From assembly GCA_003021175.1 (NCBI GenBank), contig PXQV01000006.1, positions 1 to 64,000 of the forward strand: DNA of 64,000 bases, in the 5' to 3' direction. The translations under genes and the position numbers were made by a program. Shown one piece after another: positions 8,656 to 17,026 of the stretch. The first letter of the stretch is position 1, and each line of letters begins with the position of its first letter. The DNA is from Halobacteriales archaeon QH_7_66_36. Lineage in GTDB: Archaea > Halobacteriota > Halobacteria > Halobacteriales > Haloarculaceae. The notes beneath the pieces are model-generated. The model was not told the DNA's origin. It saw only the letters and a list, made by a program, of their open reading frames with translations, and ran no database searches.

Positions 8656-9618
8656 ATGGACGACCGTGCCCGGACGGACGAGGGCGGCGGCGCACGCGGG
8701 ATGCTTCTCGTCTACCTGAAGGGTCTCTGTATGGGTGCGGCCGACGCCGTGCCGGGCGTCTCCGGTGGCACTATCGCGCTCATCGTCGGCGTCTACGAGC
8801 GACTCATCGCTGCGCTCACCGCGCTCGACCCGCGCGCGCTCCGCCATCTGCGGCGACTCCACACACGCGACGGACGACGGACGCTTGCGCGTATCCTCGT
8901 GGCGATGGACGTGCCGTTTCTCGCCGCGCTCGGACTCGGCGTCGTCACCGCCGTCGCCGCGATGTCGGGGGTGATGCACACCGCCGTGACCGAATTCCCT
9001 GCCGTCACGTACGCGTTCTTCTTCGGCCTCATCGCGGCCAGCGCCGTCGTCCTGCGCGACGAGCTGCGGCTGTCCGACGCGCGAGGCGTAGCGGCGGCAG
9101 TCGCAGGGTTTGTGTTCGCGTTCCTGTTTTCCGGGGCCGCGCGAACCGGGCTGCTGGACCCCTCGCTTCCGGTGCTGTTCGTCTCGGGGATGGTCGCCAT
9201 CTCCGCGATGATTCTGCCCGGTGTCTCGGGCTCGTTCATCCTCTTCCTGCTCGGACAGTACGAGTTCCTGACGGGCGCTCCGGGCAGGTTCGTCACGGCG
9301 CTGTTCGTGACGCTGCGAGGCGGGTCGGCAGACCTCGCGGCCGCGACGGCAGTCGTGGTCGTCTTCGTGGCCGGCTCGGTAATCGGCCTGCTCACCATCT
9401 CACACGGGGTGAACTACGCGCTCACCAACTATCGGCGCGGGACGCTGACGTTCCTCGTCGCGCTCATCGTCGGCGCGTTACGCGCGCCGGCGCTGGAGGT
9501 GACCGGAGCCGTGAGCGCGTGGACGCCGACCGCCGCCGGAACCGTGGTCATCGCGGCGGGCGTCGGCGCAGTGCTCGTGCTCGTACTCGACTACACCACC
9601 GACGACCTCGACTACTGA
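8656..9618 (+). CDS. DUF368 polytopic membrane protein, candidate polyprenyl-phosphate flippase
   Basis: A 320-residue membrane protein of the DUF368 family with about nine spans. The conserved N-terminal motif GAADAVPGVSGGTIALI is followed by an internal repeat of it, ILPGVSGSFILF, giving the inverted-repeat character of transporters. Bacterial DUF368 proteins (PopT) have been implicated in returning undecaprenyl phosphate across the membrane. Here the gene directly follows aglB, so the likely substrate is dolichyl phosphate released after glycan transfer. The family assignment is clear; the archaeal role is inference. Confidence 0.85.
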   Translation: MDDRARTDEGGGARGMLLVYLKGLCMGAADAVPGVSGGTIALIVGVYERLIAALTALDPRALRHLRRLHTRDGRRTLARILVAMDVPFLAALGLGVVTAVAAMSGVMHTAVTEFPAVTYAFFFGLIAASAVVLRDELRLSDARGVAAAVAGFVFAFLFSGAARTGLLDPSLPVLFVSGMVAISAMILPGVSGSFILFLLGQYEFLTGAPGRFVTALFVTLRGGSADLAAATAVVVVFVAGSVIGLLTISHGVNYALTNYRRGTLTFLVALIVGALRAPALEVTGAVSAWTPTAAGTVVIAAGVGAVLVLVLDYTTDDLDY

Positions 9619-9657
9619 GTGCGGCGGAGTTTAGTGACCCGCCGTACCACCCCGCAT

Positions 9658-10161
9658 ATGGTACTCCGCTCGTTCGACGGGGTCGAACCGGACGTGCACG
9701 AGTCGGCACACGTGGACGAGACGGCGGTCGTCATCGGCGACGTGACGCTCGAAGCCGACGCGTCCGTGTGGCCGAACGCCGTCCTCCGTGGCGACAGAGG
9801 CGAGATACACATCGGCGAGGGCGCAAACGTACAGGACGGCGCGGTGTGTCACGAGGGAGCCGATATCGCCAGCGGCGCGACCGTCGGGCACAACGCCATC
9901 GTCCACGCCGCGACGGTCGGCGAGCGCGCGCTCGTCGGCATGGGGGCGACCGTCCTCGACGGGAGCGTCGTCGGCGAGGCGGCGATGGTCGCGGCGAACG
10001 CGCTCGTCGTCGAAGACACCGACGTGCCGGCGCGGACGCTGGTTGCCGGCGTCCCGGCAGAGGTGAAATCCACGTACGAGGAGTCGCCGTGGGCCGACGC
10101 CGGCGAGGAGTACGAGCGCCTATCGGCCCTTCACGCCGAGACGAGCGAGCGGTGCGACTGA
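9658..10161 (+). CDS. Gamma-type carbonic anhydrase family protein
   Basis: A 167-residue left-handed beta-helix protein made of hexapeptide repeats. Metal-ligand histidines appear in VCHEG and in GHNAIVHA, the gamma carbonic anhydrase pattern, and a C-terminal helix packs on the helix. It could hydrate CO2 or act in an acyl-group or metal-binding role, as many relatives have no proven activity. The ATG at 9658 is preferred over an upstream GTG at 9619 because homologues start at the first repeat. Confidence 0.82.
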   Translation: MVLRSFDGVEPDVHESAHVDETAVVIGDVTLEADASVWPNAVLRGDRGEIHIGEGANVQDGAVCHEGADIASGATVGHNAIVHAATVGERALVGMGATVLDGSVVGEAAMVAANALVVEDTDVPARTLVAGVPAEVKSTYEESPWADAGEEYERLSALHAETSERCD

Positions 10162-10211
10162 CCGGAACAGGTCGCGAATCGTTTAAGCGGCGGGGCTGAG
10201 ACGGGTCGTGC

Positions 10212-10640
10212 ATGACCGTACTTGCCGCCGTGAACGGCGATTACGAGGAGGACCGGGTCGTGAGCACGGCGTTCGACCTCGCGGGTGCCTACGACGAGCG
10301 ACTCGTCGTCCTGCACGTGATGAGCAACGAGGACTTCGCCGACCGGCAGAGCGCGACGCCAGACTACTTCCTCGAAAACGCCGAGGAGACGGCGCGCAAC
10401 GTCGCTCGCCGGATCACGCGGGGCACGCTCGGTGGCGTCGGCGACATCGACTTCCGGGGTGAGGTCGGCCCGGTGGCGGAGACGATCATCGCCGTGGCGG
10501 ACGAACTCGACGTGACGTATCTCGTCATCGACGGTCGCGGCCGCTCTGCGGTCGGGAAGGCGCTGTTCGGCTCCAAGATGCAGACGCTGTTGATGGACGC
10601 CGACCAACCCGTCGTCTCGGTGTTACAGGAGGATCAGTAG
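10212..10640 (+). CDS. Universal stress protein, UspA family
   Basis: A 142-residue single-domain Usp protein: MTVLAAVNGD opening strand, helical middle, and the nucleotide-binding C-terminal segment GRGRSAVGKALFGSKMQTLL followed by a closing strand PVVSVLQ. The G-x2-G-x9-G(S) type arrangement suggests ATP binding. Its stop codon lies inside the left arm of the long inverted repeat at 10635-10714. Confidence 0.88.
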   Translation: MTVLAAVNGDYEEDRVVSTAFDLAGAYDERLVVLHVMSNEDFADRQSATPDYFLENAEETARNVARRITRGTLGGVGDIDFRGEVGPVAETIIAVADELDVTYLVIDGRGRSAVGKALFGSKMQTLLMDADQPVVSVLQEDQ

Positions 10641-10714
10641 AAATTGAACGCGGTGACACACTCGACGGGCACACCGTGTGCCCGTCGATGTGTGAATAGT
10701 TTCAATTTCTACTG
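10635..10714. terminator. Long inverted repeat between convergent genes, probable bidirectional terminator
   Basis: A perfect 14-nt arm CAGTAGAAATTGAA (10635-10648) faces its complement at 10701-10714. Inside it, ACACA-C-TCGACGGGCACAC faces GTGTGCCCGTCGATGTGT with one extra base. The whole can fold into one hairpin of about 32 pairs. It covers the stop codon of the Usp gene and the last codons of the convergent small gene. Confidence 0.6.
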
Positions 10715-10932
10715 TAGGCTGCGACCAGGAGCGTCCGACCGCCCTTGCGTTCGAGATGCACGTCGCGGTCGGCCTGTCGGGCGTAGGTCGCCACGCGGTC
10801 GAACGTGAGGTCCGAAACGTCGAGCGCGTCGTCGGCGGTGATCCACGCCGCCGGCGGGAGCCCCGACTCCCGTGACTCCTCCAGTTCCTCCGACTCCTCG
10901 TCCGTCCGAACCGTGTCGATGCTGATGCTCAT
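10702..10932 (-). CDS. Small haloarchaeal protein of unknown function
   Basis: A 76-residue acidic protein with no recognised domain. The N-terminal third is Glu-rich (TDEESEELEESRES) and the C-terminal half predicts a helix and two strands ending RTLLVAAYSRN. The ATG at 10932 is chosen over one five codons upstream from the position of a T-rich stretch. The last five codons are part of the large inverted repeat. Function is not recognised. Confidence 0.6.
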   Translation of the reverse strand: MSISIDTVRTDEESEELEESRESGLPPAAWITADDALDVSDLTFDRVATYARQADRDVHLERKGGRTLLVAAYSRN

Positions 10933-10998
10933 ACGAACAGATAGCACTGAGACCGTCCTTAAACCCAGCCTAGCGTGGTGAAAGTGAAACTAAAACGC

Positions 10999-11178
10999 TC
11001 AGGACTCCTCGTCGCTCTGCACGGGGTTGTACTCGCCGTTGATGTCCCACTCGTGGATGCAGGTGGCCGACCCCTGCTCGCTCTCGACGATCCACGTCTC
11101 CGCCTCGTCGTCCCAGCGGTCCTCTCGGCCGCACCGTTCGCACGTCCGTTCCGTCGGCGGGTCGATAGTCGTGCTCAC
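10999..11178 (-). CDS. HEWD family protein
   Basis: A 59-residue protein starting at a GTG. It contains a zinc-knuckle CERCG near residue 13 and the family signature HEWDINGEY near residue 45. HEWD-family proteins are short haloarchaeal proteins of unknown function. The reading frame is short but codon-third-position GC is high and the family motif is exact. Confidence 0.75.
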   Translation of the reverse strand: MSTTIDPPTERTCERCGREDRWDDEAETWIVESEQGSATCIHEWDINGEYNPVQSDEES

Positions 11179-11253
11179 ACGTCGTCGTCGGTGCGGCGGC
11201 GCTTCAATCCTGTGTCACGGCACCTAAACCGCCCCTCCGCGTAGGTGAGGTTG

Positions 11254-11832
11254 ATGGTCAGACGACGACGCGTCGTGGCGAGTCTCGGGGCGGCACTCGT
11301 CGGCGGTCTCGCCGGCTGTGCCGACCAGACGGGGACGGCGACGCCCGCGCCGTTCCGCTACTCCGTGCCGGCGCTCGACGACGGCACGGTGCCGACTCGG
11401 GCGACGTGTGACGGTGAGGGCGTCTCGCCCCGCGTCAGTATCGACGCCGTGCCGGAGCCGACGGAGTCGCTCGCGCTGACGTTCACCTTCCCGTATCAGG
11501 TCGCCTCGCAGACGACGCTGTGGACGGTGTGGAACGTCCCGCCGGAGACGGAGACGATATCCGCAGGCGTGCCGCCGACGGAACGGGTCGCCGCGCTGGA
11601 CGGCGCGCCGCAGGGCCGGAACGCGCGCGGCGACCTCGGCTATCTGCCGGCGTGTCCGCCGCCGGGCGAACCGTACGAACACTGGTTCACGCTGTACGCC
11701 TGTCGACGCCAGATCGACCTCGAACCCGGCGCTTCGCGGGACGCGCTCGAAGAGGAGCTGGAGACGGCGACGCTCGCCTCGAAACAGATCGTCGGCAGCT
11801 ACGAGCGGTCGACGAACAGCACTTCCTCGTAA
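11254..11832 (+). CDS. YbhB/YbcL (PEBP) family lipoprotein
   Basis: A 192-residue exported PEBP-fold protein. The N-terminus carries a basic stretch and a lipobox LVGGLAGC, consistent with lipid attachment after export; RRRR precedes the hydrophobic stretch, so Tat export is possible. The PEBP domain includes the GEGVSPRVSIDAVPE segment and LTFTFPYQ strand, and an NARGDLGYLPACPPPG ligand-pocket segment. The last 34 nt overlap the convergent acetyltransferase gene. Substrate unknown; relatives bind anions or phospholipid head groups. Confidence 0.82.
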   Translation: MVRRRRVVASLGAALVGGLAGCADQTGTATPAPFRYSVPALDDGTVPTRATCDGEGVSPRVSIDAVPEPTESLALTFTFPYQVASQTTLWTVWNVPPETETISAGVPPTERVAALDGAPQGRNARGDLGYLPACPPPGEPYEHWFTLYACRRQIDLEPGASRDALEEELETATLASKQIVGSYERSTNSTSS

Positions 11833-12320
11833 CGCTCGCCGTCGATGGTCGTCTCCTCGCGGTCGTCGGTCGGCTCGAAGCCGCAGGACTCGTAGAACTC
11901 CCACGCGGCGTCGTTGGCGGCCAGCGCCATCGCCCTGATGGTATCGTACCCCCGGTCGTGGAGTTCGTCGCGGGCGGCGTCGACGAGCGAGCGACCGACG
12001 CCGCGACCGCGAGCGTCCGGGCGCACGTACACGCGGAGGATATCACCGCTCTCGTCGGTCGAGGGGTCGTCCTCCGTGAGACCGAACGCGTGGACGAAGC
12101 CGACGACTCGGCCGTCCTCTTCCGCGAGCAAGAGGGCGTGCGTCGGGTCCGTGGCGTCCCGACGGATTCGGTCGGGATCGTACCAGTCGTGTGCGGCCTG
12201 CCCCGGATGTTCGCGGCTGAGCAGTTCGGGGTAGTCGTACTCCCACGCGGCCGCCGCGCCGGCCTCGATTGCCTGTGCGTCGGCCGGCTCCGCCTCACGC
12301 ACCTCCAGCGACACGGACAT
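11799..12320 (-). CDS. GNAT family N-acetyltransferase
   Basis: A 173-residue single-domain GNAT enzyme. The acetyl-CoA pyrophosphate loop is clear: LRVYVRPDARGRGVGRSLVD at about 95-114 (R/Q-x-x-G-x-G/A). Motif B with NDAAWEFYESCGFEP follows near 136-150. The acceptor cannot be told from sequence. A TATA-like stretch lies just upstream of 12320 on this strand. Confidence 0.88.
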   Translation of the reverse strand: MSVSLEVREAEPADAQAIEAGAAAAWEYDYPELLSREHPGQAAHDWYDPDRIRRDATDPTHALLLAEEDGRVVGFVHAFGLTEDDPSTDESGDILRVYVRPDARGRGVGRSLVDAARDELHDRGYDTIRAMALAANDAAWEFYESCGFEPTDDREETTIDGERYEEVLFVDRS

Positions 12321-12393
12321 ACACGATCTTTGTATGCTAAACGGAAACGCGTTGCCCCGTCGTGAATAAGAGCCACCGGCACGAGACGGACGT

Positions 12394-12969
12394 ATGGGCT
12401 TTCACACGTTCGACGCCGACCGGGCCGCGACGCTGGACGACCCGACACGGTTCGAACACTGCTCGGTCGAGGAACTGTTCGGAGCGCTCGCGGTCGACGA
12501 GACCGCGACGATAGCGGACCTCGGGAGCGGAACCGGGCTCTACACGAGTCGGCTCGCGGCAGGCCTCGGTCACGTCTACGCCGTGGACGTACAGCCCGCG
12601 ATGCACGACCACTACCGCGAGGCGGGCGTCCCGGCGAGCGTCGAGCTGGTCACCGCCGACATCACGGGGTTGCCGTTCGCCGACGACGCGCTCGACGGTG
12701 CCGTCTCCACCTTCACGTTCCACGAGTTCGCGAGCGCGGACGCGCTGGCCGAGTGCCGGCGGGTGCTCGCGCCCGGCGCGCGGCTGGTGCTCGTCGACTG
12801 GTCGGCGGCCGGCACGGGCGAGGGCGGGCCGCCCACGGACGAGCGGTACGACGCCGCCGACGCCGCAGGACTGCTCACCGACGCCGACTTCACCGTCCCG
12901 ACGAGCACCGAACGCCGCGACACCTTCACGATCACGGCGCGCGTGCCGGACCACCGAAACCAAAACTGA
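12394..12969 (+). CDS. Class I SAM-dependent methyltransferase
   Basis: A 191-residue methyltransferase of the UbiE/Methyltransf_11 type. Motif I is IADLGSGTGLYTSRLA near residues 41-56, the acidic end of beta-2 is AVDVQP, motif II/III is ADITGLPFADDALDG, and motif IV/V lie in CRRVLAPGARLVLVDW. The acceptor is unknown. It is divergent from the acetyltransferase gene with 73 nt between starts. Confidence 0.85.
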   Translation: MGFHTFDADRAATLDDPTRFEHCSVEELFGALAVDETATIADLGSGTGLYTSRLAAGLGHVYAVDVQPAMHDHYREAGVPASVELVTADITGLPFADDALDGAVSTFTFHEFASADALAECRRVLAPGARLVLVDWSAAGTGEGGPPTDERYDAADAAGLLTDADFTVPTSTERRDTFTITARVPDHRNQN

Positions 12970-13076
12970 CCGTACGGTCACCGAAGTCCCGGTCCTCTAG
13001 CTACGTACTAGGAGCCAAAGGAGAATAATACAACATTAGGAAAGGACTTTAGCGCGCTATCGAGGTAAATGTTCAC

Positions 13077-13214
13077 ATGCAACACGATCCGTCGAGTGTC
13101 CACGTCTCGACCTGCGAGTGTGCCGAGTGCGGAACGCGCATCGAGAGCGACGAGTGTGCCGCCTGCCCGGACTGTTCCGGGATGGTACGGAACATCTCCG
13201 TCCCGCGGAACTAG
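13077..13214 (+). CDS. Short zinc-ribbon protein (rubrerythrin-like domain)
   Basis: A 45-residue protein with cysteines in CECAEC and CAACPDC, forming one rubrerythrin-like zinc ribbon. An ATG at 13077 is preceded by an A/T-rich upstream region that could hold the promoter. It overlaps the convergent gene by 4 nt. Role unknown. Confidence 0.65.
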   Translation: MQHDPSSVHVSTCECAECGTRIESDECAACPDCSGMVRNISVPRN

Positions 13215-13681
13215 AACTCCGGTAAGTCGTCGGGCGCGTCGAACTCCGACTCCCAGTCGATGTACTCCGCCTTCAGCACGTCACAGGCGGTTTGGCCGAA
13301 CTCGGTCAGGCCGGCGTTGATCGCCGAGACTCTGTTCCACGAGTTCAGCTCTGGGTGGAGGTCGCGTTCCTTCCAGTCCTCGGGAATGCCGGGGGCGTGG
13401 TAGCCGACGCGGTCGGCGAAGTCGTCCCAGAAGAAGTCGAATCCGGCCGTGAGTCCCAACTCCGTGACCACCTGCCAGTCGTCCTCGTCGAGGTCGGTCG
13501 TCGCGGCCCACTCGTCGAACGCGTCCGTCCACGCGCCGTCGCGGAGAAACGTCTGGATCTCCTCGCGGCGGTAGTCGTCGCTGCCGGGGTCGGTGTCGTC
13601 GTAGTCCGCCGCGTCGCGGCCGACAGCCAGTTCGGGCGGGTCGGGCGCGGGAACGTCGAGGGTCACGGCGGTCGGTAACAC
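13211..13681 (-). CDS. Conserved haloarchaeal protein of unknown function
   Basis: A 156-residue, strongly acidic soluble protein (many Asp and Trp residues) with no recognised domain. Predicted mostly helical; features include FFWDDFADRVGYHAPGIPED in the middle. Codon third-position GC is high, supporting a real gene. An alternative GTG start five codons downstream cannot be excluded. Confidence 0.6.
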   Translation of the reverse strand: MLPTAVTLDVPAPDPPELAVGRDAADYDDTDPGSDDYRREEIQTFLRDGAWTDAFDEWAATTDLDEDDWQVVTELGLTAGFDFFWDDFADRVGYHAPGIPEDWKERDLHPELNSWNRVSAINAGLTEFGQTACDVLKAEYIDWESEFDAPDDLPEF

Positions 13682-13794
13682 GCGCGGGGAGTAAAGCGGT
13701 CGGGTGTGTGTTGTGCGAGCAGCCGTACGACCGACGCCGGCGGGTGTGCGGCCAGCCCGACAGCTACAAACGGTCGGCCGTGAAGGTGTAGGTG

Positions 13795-15303
13795 ATGAGT
13801 GGACAGGCCTCGGAGCCGGCCGGCGATGTGCGCGTCGTCGGCACCGCCCACGTCTCCGCCGACAGCGTCAACGAGGTCGAGACCGCGATCGAAGCCGAGC
13901 GGCCCGACGTGGTCGCCGTCGAACTCGACGACGGGCGCTACCGCCAGCTCAAGGGGGAGACGCCCGACGATCTCGACGCCGCCGACCTGCTGCGTGGGAA
14001 CACCGTCTTTCAGTTTCTGGCCTACTGGATGCTCTCGTACGTGCAGGCGCGGATGGGCGAGCGGTTCGACATCACGCCCGGTGCCGACATGCTCGCGGCC
14101 GTCGAAACCGCCGAGGAGGTGGGCGTCGACGTGGCGCTCGTCGACCGCGACATCCAGGTGACGATCCAGCGGTTCTGGGCGCGGCTCTCGACGCTCGAAA
14201 AGATCAAGCTCGTCGGCTCGCTCGCGCTCGGAGCGGGCGACCCGGTCGCAGTCGGCTTCGGCGTCGGGGCGTTTCTCGGTGTCATGCTCGCGATCCCGAC
14301 TGTCGCGCTGTTCAGCCCGGTGGTCGTGCCGGCCGTCGCCCTGCCGGGTGCAGCCGTCGCCGTCGCCGACTTCCTGCTCGTCGCGTCGGTGATCGCGCTC
14401 GTCGTCGGCGTGGCTCTCACCGCGGCGTTCCGCCTCACCGCGCCCGACGAGGAGTACGACGAGCTCGACCTCTCGGAGCTCACGGACGCGGACGTGGTGA
14501 CGGCGATGATGGAGGAGTTCCGCCGCTTCTCGCCGGGGGGCGCGGAGGCGCTCATCGACGAGCGGGACGCCTACATCGCCCACCAGCTCGTCGCGCTCCG
14601 CGAGGCGGGCAGGAGCGTCGTCGCGGTCGTCGGCGCGGGCCACCGCGAGGGGATCGAGCGGTATCTCGACGCCCCCGAGACGCTCCCCGAGCCGGACGCG
14701 CTCACGGGGACGCAGGAGTCCGGGTTCTCGGCGTACAAGCTCTTCGGCTACCTGTTCACGCTCGGCTTCGTCGTCTTCTTCGGCCTGCTGGTCGTGGCGA
14801 CGGTGACCGGGGTGGACGGAGCCTCGGGCGGCCTGCTCGCCCGGCTGTTCGGCGCGTGGTTCCTCGTCAACGCCGTCTTCTCGGCGGCGCTCGCGAAACT
14901 CGCCGGCGCACACTGGCAGTCGGCGAGCGTCGGCGGCGCGGTGGCGTGGCTCACCTCCGTCAACCCGCTGCTCGCGCCCGGTTGGTTCGCCGGCTACGTC
15001 GAACTCCGCTACGTCAACGTGAACGTCGCCGACATCTCGGCGCTCAACGAGATCGTCTCGGACGAGGAGCGACCGATCCGCGAACTGCTCGCCGACCTGA
15101 AGACGGTGCCGCTGTTCCGGCTCATCGCCGTCGTGGCGCTCACGAACGTCGGCTCCTTCGTCGGCAGCATCCTCTTCGCGACCGTCCTCATCCCCTACCT
15201 GTTCGCCGAACAGGTGGGCGGCCCGGACGACATCGCACGGCTCATGGTCGCGGGGGCGCGCAACAGCATCGACCTTCTCGTCGGCCTCGTGGGAACGCTA
15301 TGA
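13795..15303 (+). CDS. TraB/PrgY family membrane protein
   Basis: A 502-residue TraB-domain protein. The N-terminal soluble TraB domain has VRVVGTAHVSADSV near residue 13 and VVAVELDDGRY near residue 40, two conserved parts of the presumed catalytic core. The GxxH-type VVGAGHREGI is near residue 280. About eight membrane spans follow, in two blocks. Bacterial relatives inhibit peptide pheromones, and the fold is related to TIKI proteases. The next gene, an M50 protease, overlaps by 4 nt (ATGA), implying translational coupling and joint function. Confidence 0.85.
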   Translation: MSGQASEPAGDVRVVGTAHVSADSVNEVETAIEAERPDVVAVELDDGRYRQLKGETPDDLDAADLLRGNTVFQFLAYWMLSYVQARMGERFDITPGADMLAAVETAEEVGVDVALVDRDIQVTIQRFWARLSTLEKIKLVGSLALGAGDPVAVGFGVGAFLGVMLAIPTVALFSPVVVPAVALPGAAVAVADFLLVASVIALVVGVALTAAFRLTAPDEEYDELDLSELTDADVVTAMMEEFRRFSPGGAEALIDERDAYIAHQLVALREAGRSVVAVVGAGHREGIERYLDAPETLPEPDALTGTQESGFSAYKLFGYLFTLGFVVFFGLLVVATVTGVDGASGGLLARLFGAWFLVNAVFSAALAKLAGAHWQSASVGGAVAWLTSVNPLLAPGWFAGYVELRYVNVNVADISALNEIVSDEERPIRELLADLKTVPLFRLIAVVALTNVGSFVGSILFATVLIPYLFAEQVGGPDDIARLMVAGARNSIDLLVGLVGTL

Positions 15304-15926
15304 ACGTCCGGTTCGACCCGGAGGAGCTACGCGACATCGCGGCCGCGTGGGGACTGTTATCGCTCGCGTTCACCTTCTTCATCGTGCGGACGAGCCGGTT
15401 CGCGGTTCTGCCGGACCCGACGACCGTGCCGGTCGGCTATCTCGGGCGCGTGTTCGTCGCCTCCCTGCTCACCGTCGGCGTCGGCTTCCTCCTGCACGAA
15501 CTCGCACACAAGGTCGTCGCCGTCCGGTTCGGACAGGTCGCGGCGTTCCGCGCCGACTACGGCATGCTCGGGCTGGCAGTGCTCGGTGGACTCGCCGGCT
15601 TCATCTTCGCCGCGCCGGGGGCCGTCCACCACCGCGGTCACATTACGCCGCGCGAACACGGCCTGATCGCGCTGGCCGGCCCTGCGGTGAACGTCGTGCT
15701 CACGTTCGCGTTCGTCCCGCTGTGGCTCGTCGGCGGGACGGTCGGACAGGCGGGCGCGCTCGGCGTCACGATCAACGCGGTGCTCGCCGGCTTCAACATG
15801 ATCCCCTTCGGCCCGCTCGACGGCGCGACCGTCCGCCAGTGGAGCACGCCCGTCTTCGCCGTCGCCTTCGTCGTCTGCGTCGGCGTCGGCGTCACCGCCT
15901 ACGTGTTCGTCGGCTTTCCGTTTTGA
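15300..15926 (+). CDS. M50 family intramembrane metalloprotease
   Basis: A 208-residue membrane protein of the site-2-protease group. The zinc motif HELAH lies in a membrane segment near residue 63, and the third ligand motif is in GPLDG near residue 173, replacing the usual NxxPxxxLDG with FNMIPFGPLDG. About six spans; no PDZ or CBS domain. It probably cleaves membrane-embedded substrates. The start codon overlaps the stop codon of the TraB-like gene. Confidence 0.88.
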   Translation: MNVRFDPEELRDIAAAWGLLSLAFTFFIVRTSRFAVLPDPTTVPVGYLGRVFVASLLTVGVGFLLHELAHKVVAVRFGQVAAFRADYGMLGLAVLGGLAGFIFAAPGAVHHRGHITPREHGLIALAGPAVNVVLTFAFVPLWLVGGTVGQAGALGVTINAVLAGFNMIPFGPLDGATVRQWSTPVFAVAFVVCVGVGVTAYVFVGFPF

Positions 15927-15982
15927 GTCGACAGGGGCCACGGACCGCAACCGCTTTGCGCCCGTCGCACCGTCGAGTTTCC

Positions 15983-16960
15983 ATGAGCGAGGACAGCGGG
16001 GAGGAGCTGACGTACGCGGCGGCCGGCGTGGACATCGAGGCGAGCGAGGCGGCGACGGCGGCGCTCGTCGGCGCTGTCGGTGACTTCGAGGGTGACTACG
16101 CGGGGATGATCGAGGTTGGCGACCGGTATCTCGCGCTCGCAACCGACGGCGTGGGAACGAAACTGCTGGTGGCCGAGGCGCTCGGCGACTACTCCACCGT
16201 CGGCATCGACTGCATCGCGATGAACGTCAACGACCTCGTGGCCGCCGGGGTCAGCCCCGTCGCGTTCGTCGATTATCTCGCCGTCGACGAACCGGACGAG
16301 GCGTTCGCCGAGCAGGTGGGCGAGGGACTCCAGCGCGGCGCGGCGGAGGTGGGCATGGCGCTCGTCGGCGGCGAGACGGCCGTGATGCCCGAGGTGGTGA
16401 AGGGCCTCGATCTGGCGGGCACCTGCGCGGGCCTCGCGACCGAAGACGAGGTGTTCCCCGGCGAGGCGGCGGTCGGGGACGCGCTCATCGGCTGGGCGTC
16501 GTCCGGCATCCACTCGAACGGTCTCACGCTCGCCCGCGAGGCGGCGACCCGGGACGGCGGCTCCTACACCGACCCGTTCCCGGGCGACGGCTACGACACC
16601 GTGGGCGAAGCGCTGCTTGAGCCGACGCGCCTCTACGCGGACCTGTTGCCCGCGCTCCACGACGCCGACACCCACGCCTGTGCCCACGTCACCGGCGGCG
16701 GCTGGACGAACCTCTCGCGGATGGGCGAGTTCGCCTACGAGATAACCGACCCGTACGACCCACAGCCAGTCTTCGAGTTCGTGCGCGAGCGGGGGAACGT
16801 CGCCGCCGCGGAGATGCACCGGACGTTCAACATGGGCACCGGCTTCGTCGCCGCGCTCTCCGAGGACGACGCCGAGCGGGTCGCCGACGCGACCGACGGC
16901 CGCGTCATCGGCCACGTCGACGAGGGTGACGCCGTCGAGATCCGCGGGCTGTCGCTGTAG
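15983..16960 (+). CDS. purM: Phosphoribosylformylglycinamidine cyclo-ligase
   Basis: AIR synthetase, step five of purine biosynthesis: converts FGAM to AIR using ATP. The 325-residue product has the PurM signatures TYAAAGVDI at the N-terminus, ATDGVGTKLLVAE near 52-64, CIAMNVNDLVAAG, GGETAVMPE near 132 and THVTGGG-like CAHVTGGGWTNLSR near 236. Length matches the family. A single-gene unit; other pur genes are not in the window. Confidence 0.95.
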   Translation: MSEDSGEELTYAAAGVDIEASEAATAALVGAVGDFEGDYAGMIEVGDRYLALATDGVGTKLLVAEALGDYSTVGIDCIAMNVNDLVAAGVSPVAFVDYLAVDEPDEAFAEQVGEGLQRGAAEVGMALVGGETAVMPEVVKGLDLAGTCAGLATEDEVFPGEAAVGDALIGWASSGIHSNGLTLAREAATRDGGSYTDPFPGDGYDTVGEALLEPTRLYADLLPALHDADTHACAHVTGGGWTNLSRMGEFAYEITDPYDPQPVFEFVRERGNVAAAEMHRTFNMGTGFVAALSEDDAERVADATDGRVIGHVDEGDAVEIRGLSL

Positions 16961-17026
16961 TTGACTGACGGAGAAGTCGGAGATGTTCCAACCAGTTTAT
17001 TACAGAGACGAGCGCACATCACGGAC

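Noticed and set aside
9619..9657. GTG start at 9619 for the gamma carbonic anhydrase-like gene.
   Set aside because: The 13 extra residues precede the first hexapeptide repeat and the ATG at 9658 fits the family start.
10695..10716. AATTTCTACTGTAG resembles part of a Cas12a CRISPR repeat.
   Set aside because: There is a single occurrence, no spaced repeats and no cas genes; it is one arm of a local inverted repeat between two genes.
13704..15926. A 740-codon open frame across the TraB-like gene.
   Set aside because: Only its last 208 codons are a gene (the M50 protease); the rest is the out-of-frame shadow of the TraB-like gene.
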